DNA of 64,000 nucleotides from Bigelowiella natans CCMP2755 (taxonomy: Eukaryota; Cercozoa; Chlorarachniophyceae). The number at the start of each line of letters is the position of its first letter. Positions within the stretch are counted from its first letter, which is position 1. The notes below the pieces were generated by a model. That model had not been told where the DNA came from and ran no database searches. It worked only from the letters and a program-made list of their open reading frames with translations. Below, piece after piece: positions 46,324 to 57,433 of the stretch. The stretch covers positions 79,135 through 143,134 of the forward strand of contig ADNK01001699.1 in assembly GCA_000320545.1 (NCBI GenBank), written 5' to 3'. The translations under genes were made by a program, and so were the position numbers.

Positions 46324-47575
46324 GACTTGGGGTTCGGTTGCAAATGTTTCCAGACGTGTCCATCCTCTCGTGCGCTTGAGAGGCTCCGTCGGGAGGCTGT
46401 GAGGAACGCGCATGCTTCTGAGAGCCCGGAGACCCAGTTTGAGATGGCTCTGCAGCATCTCTGCGATGAGGAGGATGAAGAAAAGCTTCAGCGCGACTTC
46501 GAGGATGAGCTCGATTTTCTTCGGCGAAAGCGGCATCGATGTGTTGATGGTGTTGGTGGTTTTTGCCTTTGAACCACTCACAGTTCCAGTGCTTGGGTTG
46601 ATCGACGATGGCGCTCAACCTGCTGCCACTTCGGAGGCTCCATGCCAAAAGTCAAAATCCTCTGGTGTTGGGTTTGGATGCAGGCCGATGGCAGGTGAGG
46701 TGGGTGGCTCAAGTTCATCGATTGAAAACGAAATTTTGCGAGAAGTCGATTTCACCGTCCAGATCAAAAGACACAAAAAGCATGGAGCACACGTCAAACT
46801 CCGCACTTTGTCTCTGGCATCACTTGGACCGGTCTCGCAGGACTTTGCATTGGGCACAGGTGCCCTCAACGTGAATGGCATTGACCCTGTCAAGGATCCT
46901 GACCCTGCAAAGCGAGTGGTGACCACAAATGGTGAAATCGTCAATTCATGCCCGTGCAGCGTCGACGTGATGTCGGCGACTGTTGCAACCGTCGTGGGCA
47001 TGGATGTGCCTCCGATGGCAGCAGCTCCCGGCGAGATTTGCAGCACGGATGCAAACGCCGTGGGAGAATTGCCTGGAGCGGAGGAGGTGTCGTCTGTGGT
47101 TCGAAAAGAACTGCAAAATGCCGTGGATCATGACTTTGTTGACAATCATGACCACGTGATCAATGCACAAGGTTTGCCTGATGTCGATGTCAAATCGATG
47201 GCAAATCCCATCGAATCGGATGGAGTGCTTCTCCAGCGGTCATCCAGTGTTGCACCGTTGTCAGAGTTTGGCGACCAACGTGCAGTCGCCAACTCTGACT
47301 TGGCAAACGGCCACGTGCTGGACATGCTCGATCGCTTGCTGGCTTGGAGAACGAGATGGTCACGAAGGAGAGCTTGCTGCCGGGTTTGCAGCAATTCTGC
47401 CACCTTCGCACTGTCACTTGCCGCTTCCGGAAGCACTTTGTTGCAAAACTGCCGGAGGTGGGCAAGCACAAGCTGCGGGAACCGCACGATGTCAAGCGGT
47501 GGCTGAAGCCGGGCTGCAAGCCGGTTCGCCAGCGGCCTTGCCATTTGGAGCCGAACAAACTCAAGCTCATGGTTC
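46324..47575 (+). pseudogene. Right part of the unknown reading frame interrupted by the copia element
   Basis: With the element and one GACTT copy mentally removed, the frame from the left side continues here without a stop (LGFGCKCFQTC, SPETQFEMALQHLCDEEDEE) to 46572. Protein-like sequence then shifts frame at ~46560 (DFTVQIKRHKKHGAHVKL, AVDHDFVDNHDHVINAQG) and again at ~47335 (ENEMVTKESLLPGLQQF, KHKLREPHDVKRWLKPGCK). The two opposite shifts could be short introns or decay. Function unknown. Confidence 0.4.
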
Positions 47576-48515
47576 GTGTTTCCTGCATTGCAGAGTGTGG
47601 TCCATGTCTTGCAGTGTGTTGCACGTGTCGCATGTTGCTTCCAATTTTGTGCGTTGTCCTCTGGACAGCAGAAATGTTCCAATGTTGCCAACACCACAAA
47701 CAGCGCGCATCCATGATGTGGCAATGCTTGGTGGCTTCAATGTGATTCCTGTTGTCCGAGAGCCAGGCATGAAGTCAAGTTTTTTCAAATGCATGGCCTC
47801 ATGTCATGCCTGCGCATGTCTGTGTTGTCATCAATGGTTGCCGCGCCAGTGAAGCTAAGAGCAAAAAGCGTGACGAATTCGCTAGCGCGTGCGTCACGCT
47901 GCGATGGCGCCATGATGAGGCCACGTTTGTCCAGTACGTTGTGTGTGCGCGCACAAAGTTTCGTCGCAAAATGAGCTTTCAGCGTTGCGTGGTTGTCAGG
48001 CTATGTCCGCTGCATGATCGAGTGTGCATGTGTGATGCACAGATGCGCACCAGCTCACATCGCATGCCAGCCAACGGACTCATGCAATGCATCTGAACGT
48101 GTGAAGCTTCGCGCCGTCTTCAGATTCCACCAATTCTCTGGGCCATCACAGATCAGCGGCGATAGTGTCACAAATGTGCGCACACATCTAGATGCCGTTG
48201 CGCATGCCATGGCATTGAACTTGTTCCAAACAAAAGAGCATTGTGCAACTCATGTGGGTCCAAGTGCATGGCAGAGTCAAAAGAAATGGATTGGGTATGC
48301 CTAGCTAGCCAGACACAGAAGAACACAGAAGTGAACTGTGATGTGCGTTTGTGCTACTTGGTGGCCCACACTGCAAACATTCACATCATCGTTGAGGACC
48401 ACAACACTGTGCGATTGATCGATCCTGTCAACATGCATGTCTACCCCATGCGTGTCATGCACATCCTTTCAATCGCGGCCATGCAGCACACAGAGTGTGC
48501 TGTTGGTCATCCTGG
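47576..48515. other. Remainder of GC-richer island, no gene seen
   Basis: Similar in word composition to 35621-38808. It ends exactly where the stop codon of the next minus-strand gene begins. Confidence 0.5.
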
Positions 48516-49495
48516 TCACAGCTGAAAGTCCAGGTAATTGATTCCAGTAATATCTCCAACATCATGAATACCTAAAAATATAAAAATAAATCTTACGTGG
48601 ATCTTGAACTCGAAAGATGAAATCGGAGTGAAACAAGTGATGCACCTTCTTTTGTTCAGGCGCTTCATGCAATCAATCCCACAATCCTTGACTGCTTCGA
48701 TTTCGCTGCAGCAAACATGTTGTTTCATAGCATTGTTTTTGACATGAGCTACTGTTTGCCATCATCATGAGTGTCCCCTCCCTCCCTCCATCATCATCGT
48801 CGCAATTGTACACATACAGCAGCAATATTATCATCATTATTACTTTGGTCCATATTTCTTCAAGACTTGTCCCACACGAAATTTGTTGTGTCTTTGCTCT
48901 GCATCTTCCTCTATTGACTGAGATTTTGATATCTCAATGAACGATGATGCAGAATTAAACTCACAATATTCTTTCCCAATTTCTTCATCAGATCATTGTT
49001 ATGATGATGCCAAAAGCAATGTGTAAATTCATTTATCTAAGATATTCAATGTAAAGAAATCAATTCTGAACACTGTGAGTACAAACGATAACGGAAAAGT
49101 AGACTGGTATGGTTCATAGCATGATAAAAATGATTATGATGATTAAAATGGTAGCGGTGACGGTGCTGATTATGTAATAATGGATATCCAAAATGTTAAT
49201 GAAAAGCAATCAAATTAGAAGAAATTGACCAAACGCACTGCATTATCAAGACCGTTCAGCCTACTAATAATAACCATTAAAGGAGGGTCCAACCTTGACG
49301 ATTTGGGCTTCCATAAAACGACGGCGGGGTTGCTCCAGGACGTTAAACTCATTACCGTTTTTTTTGTAGATTCTATTATTATGAAATTGGTCTTTCAATT
49401 ATTTCCCACCTACAAACAACTACGAGTCGCCTAGTAATACCTTGCAGGCGCATATATTTGTTGAATGTGCATAATAATACATAATTTTTGCATGC

Positions 49496-49539
<44 letters not shown>

Positions 49540-49546
49540 CGCGCGC

Positions 49547-49577
<31 letters not shown>

Positions 49578-51287
49578 CACCGTGGTTGGTGATATTGATT
49601 CAGCCACATGTCAGCTCGCTTTGTTCCAATCGGGGAAAATGTTTTTGCTATAGCAGCAGCAAAATTTAAAATTGTGTTTACACAGCGGATAGGTAAGTAA
49701 CGTACGAAAATATTATTGACGAGATGGTTTTTGTATCGTAATGACAATAAGCAAAATACTTTGTATCAGCAGCCAATAGTGGTTTACAATGATTATGATG
49801 ATGATTCAGTGATAGAGAGAGCTTTCTTTTCAATGATATCGTCTGCTCTAATCAATGATGACGATAAAAGAATAACAACAAATTTGGTTCACCGTGCTTC
49901 GAGTTGTTCTTCATTCCTCCTCCTGAGTTTACTAGTACAGATTCTTTTGCTTCTTCATTAGCTGCTGCTACTGCGGGGAAAGGCTTCAGCACTCGTAACC
50001 CTAAGCTTTCTCGGGCAGAATTCTACAGCATAGCACCAGTTTCGCATGACAAAAGAGTCAAAATAACAGCCTATAGTTCATGGATAATACTACCATAAGG
50101 CAGTATTTACTATTCTTCTTGTGAGTGTGAATGATGCCCCTTTCCTTTTTACATCTACTGATATATTAGCTCACATACTATTGCAGCTGGCACTGCACTT
50201 GTTGATTGAGTGGTCAGGAGGGTATCTGGTTATTTATAACAAAACGTGAATAATCGTTGAGAGAGAACATCCTGAATAATCATAGGAAGACAAATGCAGT
50301 TGATTTGCTAAAACACTATACTTTTGCTTTTGCTGCTAATGTTGTTGCTGTTACTCATGCTGCTGCTGCTGGTGGTGGTGGTGGTGTGAAAGTTTTGGCT
50401 GCCGGCTGTACTCACCTTGAGACGATGCTGATGACATGAATTCTTTTCTAAGCTGTTCTTCCAAACATGCACACTCCTTCATGTTAGGATTGCACCAGAA
50501 ATTACCAGAACACCTTAGAAACAACAAGAAAATGAATGATTAGCTGGTTTCCTTTTTGATAATCGATACTGCTTATTCTTTATTTCTCGAGTCAAAACAT
50601 GTATTCTCCATTCCAACCTGCTACTGCTCTGTAGCAAAAATAGTAAAAATGTAATAGCACAGTGGTAATGTACTCATTTGGAAGCTTGTTTGTGCAATAG
50701 CATGTTGCTGGATCAGGGCACCAAGTATACTGTTAAGATGATGATGCAAAACAGTAAGTAACACCATAAAATACAGAATCAGAACGAAACTAAATCATCC
50801 ATAATATCCGCTTGGAATGATCAAAGATAACCAATATTTTCCCAAGGTATTACGGACAATGAAGAACACTGCTGCTGATTCAGCTAGAAACTCATAAATA
50901 TTACCACAACATCAGGACCATGCGGATGATGAATTTCTAAATTTAATTATGATTTTAACATGCTGCTCACAATCTTGATCCTTCTTCATCAACATTGTCT
51001 TTTTTGTTATCATCATCATCAGTATCATCAACAACATCATCTATCGGCAATAGTATTTACTACTCACTCACAATGGGGCAGGATCGTGCGGTAGGGTTGT
51101 TATTAAGTCGCTGTTGTTGTTGCTGTAAGTTTCCCTGTATCTCTTGATGGGCATTTAGAGGAGTAGTAAGACGGGTTGACTGGTCTCTTTTGCCGTCATC
51201 ATCATATGATGGGGAGGAAGTGCACTGACACCTTAACACACAGATTTACAAAGATAATTTAGGCAACAAGAAAGAAAAAAGTAGAGG

Positions 51288-51332
<45 letters not shown>

Positions 51333-51421
51333 AAGAGAAAAAAACTTTCTGGTTCTAGAATGAAGAACATGTTTGCGTCGTGATCGAGGTTGAAGAAACA
51401 ACAAATATACAACTGCGTACT

Positions 51422-51456
<35 letters not shown>

Positions 51457-51585
51457 AGTAGCATCTACCGATTCTCATCGGTGGAGCACCAAAAACGACC
51501 ACCGCATATGTCTGGAGACACACTTGTGCAGTAACATCTGTGATAATGAATATGATGAGAAGATGGTTTTATGAGATTGATGATG

Positions 51586-51617
<32 letters not shown>

Positions 51618-51714
51618 GTGATGTGATATTATAGTAATAATAATCATGAGTATGACTAACACACAATTACACACACGTGTATGTGTATTTGCGTGTGTAA
51701 GAGAGAGATACAGA

Positions 51715-51772
<58 letters not shown>

Positions 51773-51777
51773 ATATT

Positions 51778-51821
<44 letters not shown>

Positions 51822-51823
51822 TT

Positions 51824-51882
<59 letters not shown>

Positions 51883-52108
51883 AGTGTGTACAATACACAA
51901 TGTGTTTTGTAAGTGTGTTCTGTGTTGATGACACATACATATATTCTTCCTTAAATATAAATGAACAAGAGCTACTGCATATATTACTTTTCTTCTCTTT
52001 GGTAAGTAGTATTATATAGTCTACTTTCACGCACACTATGATAAACCAATCCTAACACTATCCCTGCCATTTCTTAGGGTTGTGCCATAGATGATCGAGC
52101 AGTAGTAA

Positions 52109-52143
<35 letters not shown>

Positions 52144-52510
52144 ATACCTCGCTTGTGTACAATATTTGGTTTCAGTTGGCCCACAGAGAATATTTTGGGC
52201 AGAATTGGTGTTTCTGAGTTGGTTTACAGAACAATCATCACTACTGCTGGCAGAATAATAGCCATAGCCATTGTTCCGAGAACGACGGCTTGGTAGGAGT
52301 ACAGAGACACATCATCATCATCATCATCATCATCGTTAAGAGAAGTGATAACAGTTATTGTTGCCATACGTACATTTTCGAGTTTCGATTTATCTTATTA
52401 CTAATATGATTGTGAACAGCAAAATGTAGAGGAGAGGATGATTCATTTTGACGAAGATGACGAGGAATACTGGTATGCAAAGATGTTCTTACCACACGCA
52501 CACACACACA

Positions 52511-52544
<34 letters not shown>

Positions 52545-53307
52545 CGATGGAAGAATTGAGAGCAATTTATTTATCACACTAGAACTTGCTGTTTCCCCCT
52601 CCCCTCTGTCTTTCTTCCTCTCTACTTTAGTACTCAACGACGCAATTTTCACTATTGATATTCCAACAATATTAGAAAAATAATTGCCCGTATATAGCTA
52701 CGACTACTACTACTTCTTGATATCTTACTGCTACTTACTTTTTATGATGCAATCCTTTCTCATCATCATCCATTGTTTCCATGCTACTAATATTATTATT
52801 ATCGTCCTTGTTGCCGTAGCTAAGCAGCCTCCCTTGGTTTTGTGATGCACGAATTACATCATTATTGCCACTAGTAGTAGTGCGCGCAACTGCCATATCG
52901 AGGACATTTGAAGCACAGAAACAACGAGTCGTCAGCTGCCTCTTCTTCTTCTTCTTCTTCGCGGAATATGGGGTCCTTAGTTTCTGACTGCCCTTTCCCT
53001 GCTGCTCTGCCTCCTCTTCTTGTGCTTCCATCATTTCCTAGACCACAAAGAAGAAGGCAGCAGCAAAAGATCATCATCATCATAATCATCATCATCATCA
53101 CCATCTCAATCCTGTGTAGGGAGGTTTCGATTGACGACGTACGAAATGGCAAACTGCAGCAGCCCATACGTATGTTTGTGTAATAAATATACGATGATAC
53201 ATACCTCTTCTTCTTGATGTTCTTTACACCACATATAACCACCAGGGCAATCTTGTGGAGAAGTCTCGGTACAAAAGCACCTGTTGGGAAGATGTCCGTA
53301 TGATTGC

Positions 53308-53348
<41 letters not shown>

Positions 53349-53353
53349 ACAAA

Positions 53354-53401
<48 letters not shown>

Positions 53402-54140
53402 CAGCCACAACAATGAGAACAAATTTTGACATTTTCGCAAATATTGATATGAATAACAGCGGCATATTAGTTTCTTCTTTAATCTTCATGTTAATTTATT
53501 GTTACTTTCCTCTTAATCTTCATTCATATTTTGATTTATCATTACGTCATGATGGAAAAATTATAACCGACGTTTGTGTTTGGCTGTTACACCACGTCTT
53601 GCTTGAGCATTCCAAGAAATCCAGCTTGGACTTTGCCTCTTGAATCATCGACGCAATTTGAGTGCTACTTTCCGCTGCTGCTTCTTCTTTTAATTGCCTT
53701 TTTGACTTTGAAAAGGCCTTATCATCCGTTATTTTATCAATGCTCGCTTGCTGTCGTTGTTCTTGTTGTAACTCCTCGCCTTCTTTTGAACAACAGGAAG
53801 GAAAAGATAAGCACTGACGATGATGATGATATGATGATGGTGACTAGTAGATGATGATGATCATAATAATGATGGTTTAAGTGAGATCTACCTTTGTGAT
53901 GACTGAAGATACGGAGTGTGTCATTATTTCTATCTCTCTCCAGTATCTTCGAGACGTTTTGTATGATGAGATGGACCAATCTTTGCTGTTCCTGAAGAAG
54001 CTCCTTCTTCTCTTTTTCAACCTCCTTCTTTTGATCGATTATGGCTCTGGAAATGATAGACTTGAACGTCTCTTTCTGGGACTTCTGAATCTATCGTGTT
54101 AGAGTTATTGTGTATTGTTATTGTGAGCTTGTGTAATATA

Positions 54141-54181
<41 letters not shown>

Positions 54182-54830
54182 CATCAAAGTAGGCATCCTT
54201 GACAGTTTCTGGATAAATTTGTTGTGCTTGGCCGCTAATTCTACTACTAGTATTATTTTGTGGTATAATCAGTTGTCTTTACGGCAACACGTATAAGTGA
54301 AGGAAAAACCTCTTTGCTGGTTTTAAAGGCAACTGCAGACGCTATTGCATTTAAAGCTGCTGCCGCTGCTGTAGGCGTATCTTCCTTCAACTTTTGAATT
54401 GTGCCCATTCCACCGGTATGATGAAACCCTACCGAATGATTCTTCTTCTGCTGCTGCTGCTCATTTGGAGAAACCGACAATGAATTATTACGAGAATTTG
54501 GTTTTTTAGGTAAAGGCGAGTTATTAGTGGGGATGTATTCCCTATCCAATGTTGTAATTTCGATTTGCGATGGTTGAATTCCCCCCCCCCCTGTTTCGTC
54601 ATCGGGAGAAAGTAGTAGCTCATGGTCCATCCCTCCTAATACAGGTGTGGAAAAATCGTTGTCTTAGACATGGACATCCCCACCTTATCAAAACTATGAT
54701 TCTATTAAACACTTAATCTTCAAAAACACCTACTACTACTATCTGCTGAGATCAGCTGAACAATACCGTGATGATGCATGACTTCTTTGAATCTGATCTC
54801 CTTGTTTCCATTGACGTTATCATCGGCCAT
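48516..54830 (-). CDS. Unknown multi-exon protein: coiled coil plus tandem four-cysteine repeats
   Basis: Exons that join in phase: 54767-54830, 54283-54635, 53892-54090, 53572-53782, 53205-53280, 52739-53037, 52148-52288, 51469-51537, 51072-51231, 50674-50729, 50416-50513, 49972-50070, 49581-49647, 49294-49372 (657 codons). Then ~48844-48959 and two terminal exons ending GINYLDFQL at the 48516 stop, whose exact joins I could not settle. Residues ~140-260 are a charged coiled coil (QKKEVEKEKKELLQEQQ). Next come about six copies of a module C-x(4-6)-W/Y-C-x(5-6)-C-x-C, e.g. CPGGYMWC, CGGRFWC, CPIYTWCPDPATCYC, CSGNFWCNPNMKECAC. Each CxC usually starts a new exon after a phase-2 intron. A Cys/Trp-rich block (FVMRNWCYAVEFCP) follows. 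I recognise no family and see no signal peptide; the first exon may itself be internal, since its frame is open upstream of the ATG. Confidence 0.65.
49498..49574. repeat. Compound (AT)n-(GC)n-(GT)n microsatellite abutting a splice donor
   Basis: On the minus strand the intron after the exon 49581-49647 begins GTGAGTACACACAC, so the AC repeat starts within the donor region. Confidence 0.95.
51290..51329. repeat. (GA)n microsatellite in intron
   Basis: About 19 GA units between the exons at 51072-51231 and 51469-51537; an AT run follows at 51423-51453. Confidence 0.95.
51588..51615. repeat. (GAT)n microsatellite in intron
   Basis: About nine GAT units upstream of the exon at 51469-51537. Confidence 0.9.
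51715..51882. repeat. Compound (AC)n-(AG)n-(AT)n-(AT)n-(GT)n microsatellite, ~165 bp
   Basis: Four repeat types in a row within one intron. The AC and GT ends and the AT centre make the whole block partly self-complementary. Confidence 0.95.
52104..52143. repeat. (TAG)n microsatellite at a splice donor
   Basis: On the coding strand the intron after the exon 52148-52288 starts GTATTACTACTACTAC. Confidence 0.95.
53311..53401. repeat. (GT)n and (GA)n microsatellites in intron
   Basis: A GT run (53311-53344) and a GA run (about 53356-53401) lie just upstream of the exon at 53205-53280. Confidence 0.95.
54141..54180. repeat. (AT)n microsatellite in intron
   Basis: About 20 AT units between the exons at 53892-54090 and 54283-54635. 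Confidence 0.95.
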
Positions 54831-55460
54831 ATCGATCACGGTAGCAGGGAACTATAAAATTGAACAAGGGAACCATCACTTCTTTACAGCTGTTGTTCCA
54901 TGTATCGCCGCCACTTCGCTACAATTGTTGCTCATGTGTTATCGTCGTTTCACAATATTTTTTGTTTACCAGCCTTCGATTTTTTTGACGAATGACCATC
55001 TTGTGCGGGGGTTGCTTCATCAAAAATGTGTCCTCTGTCTCTAACTCGATGCCATAGGTCGAAGATAACATGGCGATCAAGATAAAGATGGCCTTGCAAG
55101 CTCCATTCTTGCAGATTCCGAAATGGGGCATCATCAACTCAATCTTAATGATTACAAATTTCTATTATTCTATTGATAATCCAATATTTCGTTCTTGCGG
55201 TTATAATTTACTTTCTCGATCTACTATCCAGACTTGGGCATAATGAATGCAGCTATGAACTTGAGTGGAGCAGGGGAGAGGTCATCATCCACATGCTCAA
55301 TTTTGTATTCTCGTCGCCGTATTTTTCAAAATTTCAAATCGTAAGCAGATTGTTGGTGCCTCACGAAAATCCGTCAATATCGCGCAACACCGTTGAAGCA
55401 TCGAAAAAGTGCGAAAATGCCTACGATAGCATCATCCGACAATACAAATAACTTAAATAT
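54831..55460. other. Candidate exons on both strands, strand unresolved
   Basis: On the minus strand ~54977-55126 reads as a protein-like exon (FRNLQEWSLQGHLYLDRHVI, VRDRGHIFDEATP) with splice-like ends, linked in phase to short exons near 55225 and 55360; these could be upstream exons of the cysteine-repeat gene. On the plus strand ~55230-55451 reads ECSYELEWSRGEVIIHMLNF and ends SIIRQYK at a stop. Both cannot easily be true. Confidence 0.3.
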
Positions 55461-55727
55461 ATCTATCATTTCGATCTTCCGGTTGGGTTGGTTGCCCCGT
55501 GTGCAGTGCTCTCTTTTTACAGTTCATAGAACTCTTCTCAAGAAGAAGAAGAGGGCTGCGGAAGCTCCCTATGCCTGCAAATGAAAGAAAATTCTTCGGC
55601 TTTAATACGAGTGTTTGACAATGACGGCGACACATAATTAATCTTACAAAACATAGCAGTGAATGAGCGCAAGGGTGCTTGCAGTAGCAAGTGTTGTTGT
55701 TTCTTCTAACCCTAGTATTATTTGCAG

Positions 55728-56719
55728 CATCGACGATCGCCAGCTCACGCCTTAGGCAAAAACAAAAACAAATCACACTCGTAGGAGGATGGCAGCAACT
55801 CGGGGCACTACTACTACATGCCCAGCTGCGGATTCCTACTGGCTCGAAGCAACATTGTTTCTCCACGTTTCATAGCTCCATCATGTCTTACAAACAACTA
55901 CGTGGTGGAGGAGGAGGAGGAGGAGGATTCGAGACACCATTAAGCACGAGCGTTCTCCAACTGAAGGCGGCGAATGCAAGTGTAGGATCTTGTTCAGAAC
56001 GAAACTCCTCTGCTGCTGTTAATGTCGAGATAATTCGAATCAAGGTGGTGGTGGTGGTGCTGTTAATGTCGAGATAATTCGAATCAAGGTGGTGGTGGTG
56101 ATGATGATGATGATGATTCTCTTTAAAATGTTTTACTGCTTCATTATTTCATTATTCTTGAATGAAACTTCCATCATTTTTTCAATCAGCGAAGGAGAAC
56201 TGACATACTTCCGGGAGTGATCCTACTCGATGTATCACATAGTATTCACCTGCCCCCAGAAAAAAGAGGCAGAAAATCAAGTCCAGCAGACTACATAATT
56301 GATCGTTTTGAGAGCTCTTTGAATGTAAATAAGCAGTTGTGTCTATCGATCCCGTGTTGTGAGATAGAGTAGCATCTTTCAGTAGAGAAAAGAGGAAGCA
56401 TGTATTACTACGAAGTTCAACTACTTCTTCAAATAAGCTTCAGCTACGGCAAATTTCAGCTGTCTTAACGCTTTACAGATAGTCTCGCAAGCATATTTAT
56501 TTACTTGTTCTCCTTCCTTACATGTAGATCACCAGAAATTTAGGAGAGGGTGGACATTTGCAGAAGTATAAGCGATTAGCAAGCTTCACGATATCTCAAG
56601 AAATGGCGAAAAAAACGAAAACAATGAAGGATGATAATGATCAGAGGAAAGCAGAGGATAAGAAGAAACAGGAGAGAGAAGGAGGAGGAGTTCCAAATAA
56701 ACGACATGAATCCAAGTAA
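55728..56719 (+). CDS. C-terminal part of unknown basic protein, 3 exons seen
   Basis: Exons 55728-56044, 56190-56324 and 56528-56719 join in phase and end at TAA 56717-56719, giving ~213 residues. Visible features: a Gly8 run after SYKQLR, the segment RTDILPGVILLDVSHSIHLP, and a Lys/Glu-rich tail. The first exon starts mid-codon, so at least one upstream exon is missing; I could not match its phase. A 44-bp stretch containing the exon end and donor is duplicated at 56001-56088. No family recognised. Confidence 0.5.
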
Positions 56720-57433
56720 CAGTACATGAAGTTGAACATAATGTTATTATTTTACTTTAGTCGTTTTTACACACAAAAGCATTTGATTCAATAAAAGAAG
56801 CTGCTGCTGCTGCTGCGGCTGCTGCTGCTACCACTATTCTGCCACTACTACAACGTGACTGCTCTCACATATTAATCGGTCTACTCTTCGTCTTCGTTGT
56901 TATTATAGTTTATGTTCGTTGTAGTTCTCGATTTTTTTGTGATAAATATCATAAACTTCTTCACCATCATCGATATCATCATAAATACTATTTTTACTGC
57001 CTCAAACTATTAAAACAAATAAGTCCAGGTCAAAACTCTATTTCCTTTTTGGTATCTTCTCACCTGTTTATTATTTTCATCATTACCTGCTATCTATCAC
57101 CACAGACGCTTAAGATTAGCTTTGACAAGGAGTGATGTAAGAAGGAAACTACCATCATAAATTATCTATAAATAAGATGAATTTGATAATAATGATAGTG
57201 ATGATGCCGATGATCCTAATGCTGATTAGCTGCTCTATTGCTGCATAAAACAAACCACCACAAGGATAAAAATGCGGATTATGAAACTCTGAGAGCTGCA
57301 GAAGAAGCAGGTCGCGTATTATGTTGTTGATATTAATTAGTAGTTCCTTTGCTGCTCTTGTTAGTCAATATTGAAGATTGGATATGTGGGGAACAATTAT
57401 CAAATAGTGTCTCCTTCCTTCTTTTTGTAATAG
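56720..57433. other. Intergenic or intronic AT-rich stretch
   Basis: Between two plus-strand genes. It contains a GCT repeat (about 56803-56830) and AT-rich sequence; missing 5' exons of the next gene may lie here, but none could be supported. Confidence 0.4.

Noticed and set aside
49904-50098. Plus-strand frame with plausible residues
   Set aside because: The minus strand of the same DNA is an exon whose phases match both neighbours in the cysteine-repeat gene.
52443-52652. Possible extra minus-strand exon (basic, Glu-rich)
   Set aside because: Its phase cannot be reconciled with the exons on either side, which join directly in phase.
53881-54102. Plus-strand hydrophobic frame
   Set aside because: It is the antisense of a clear coiled-coil exon (53892-54090) on the minus strand.
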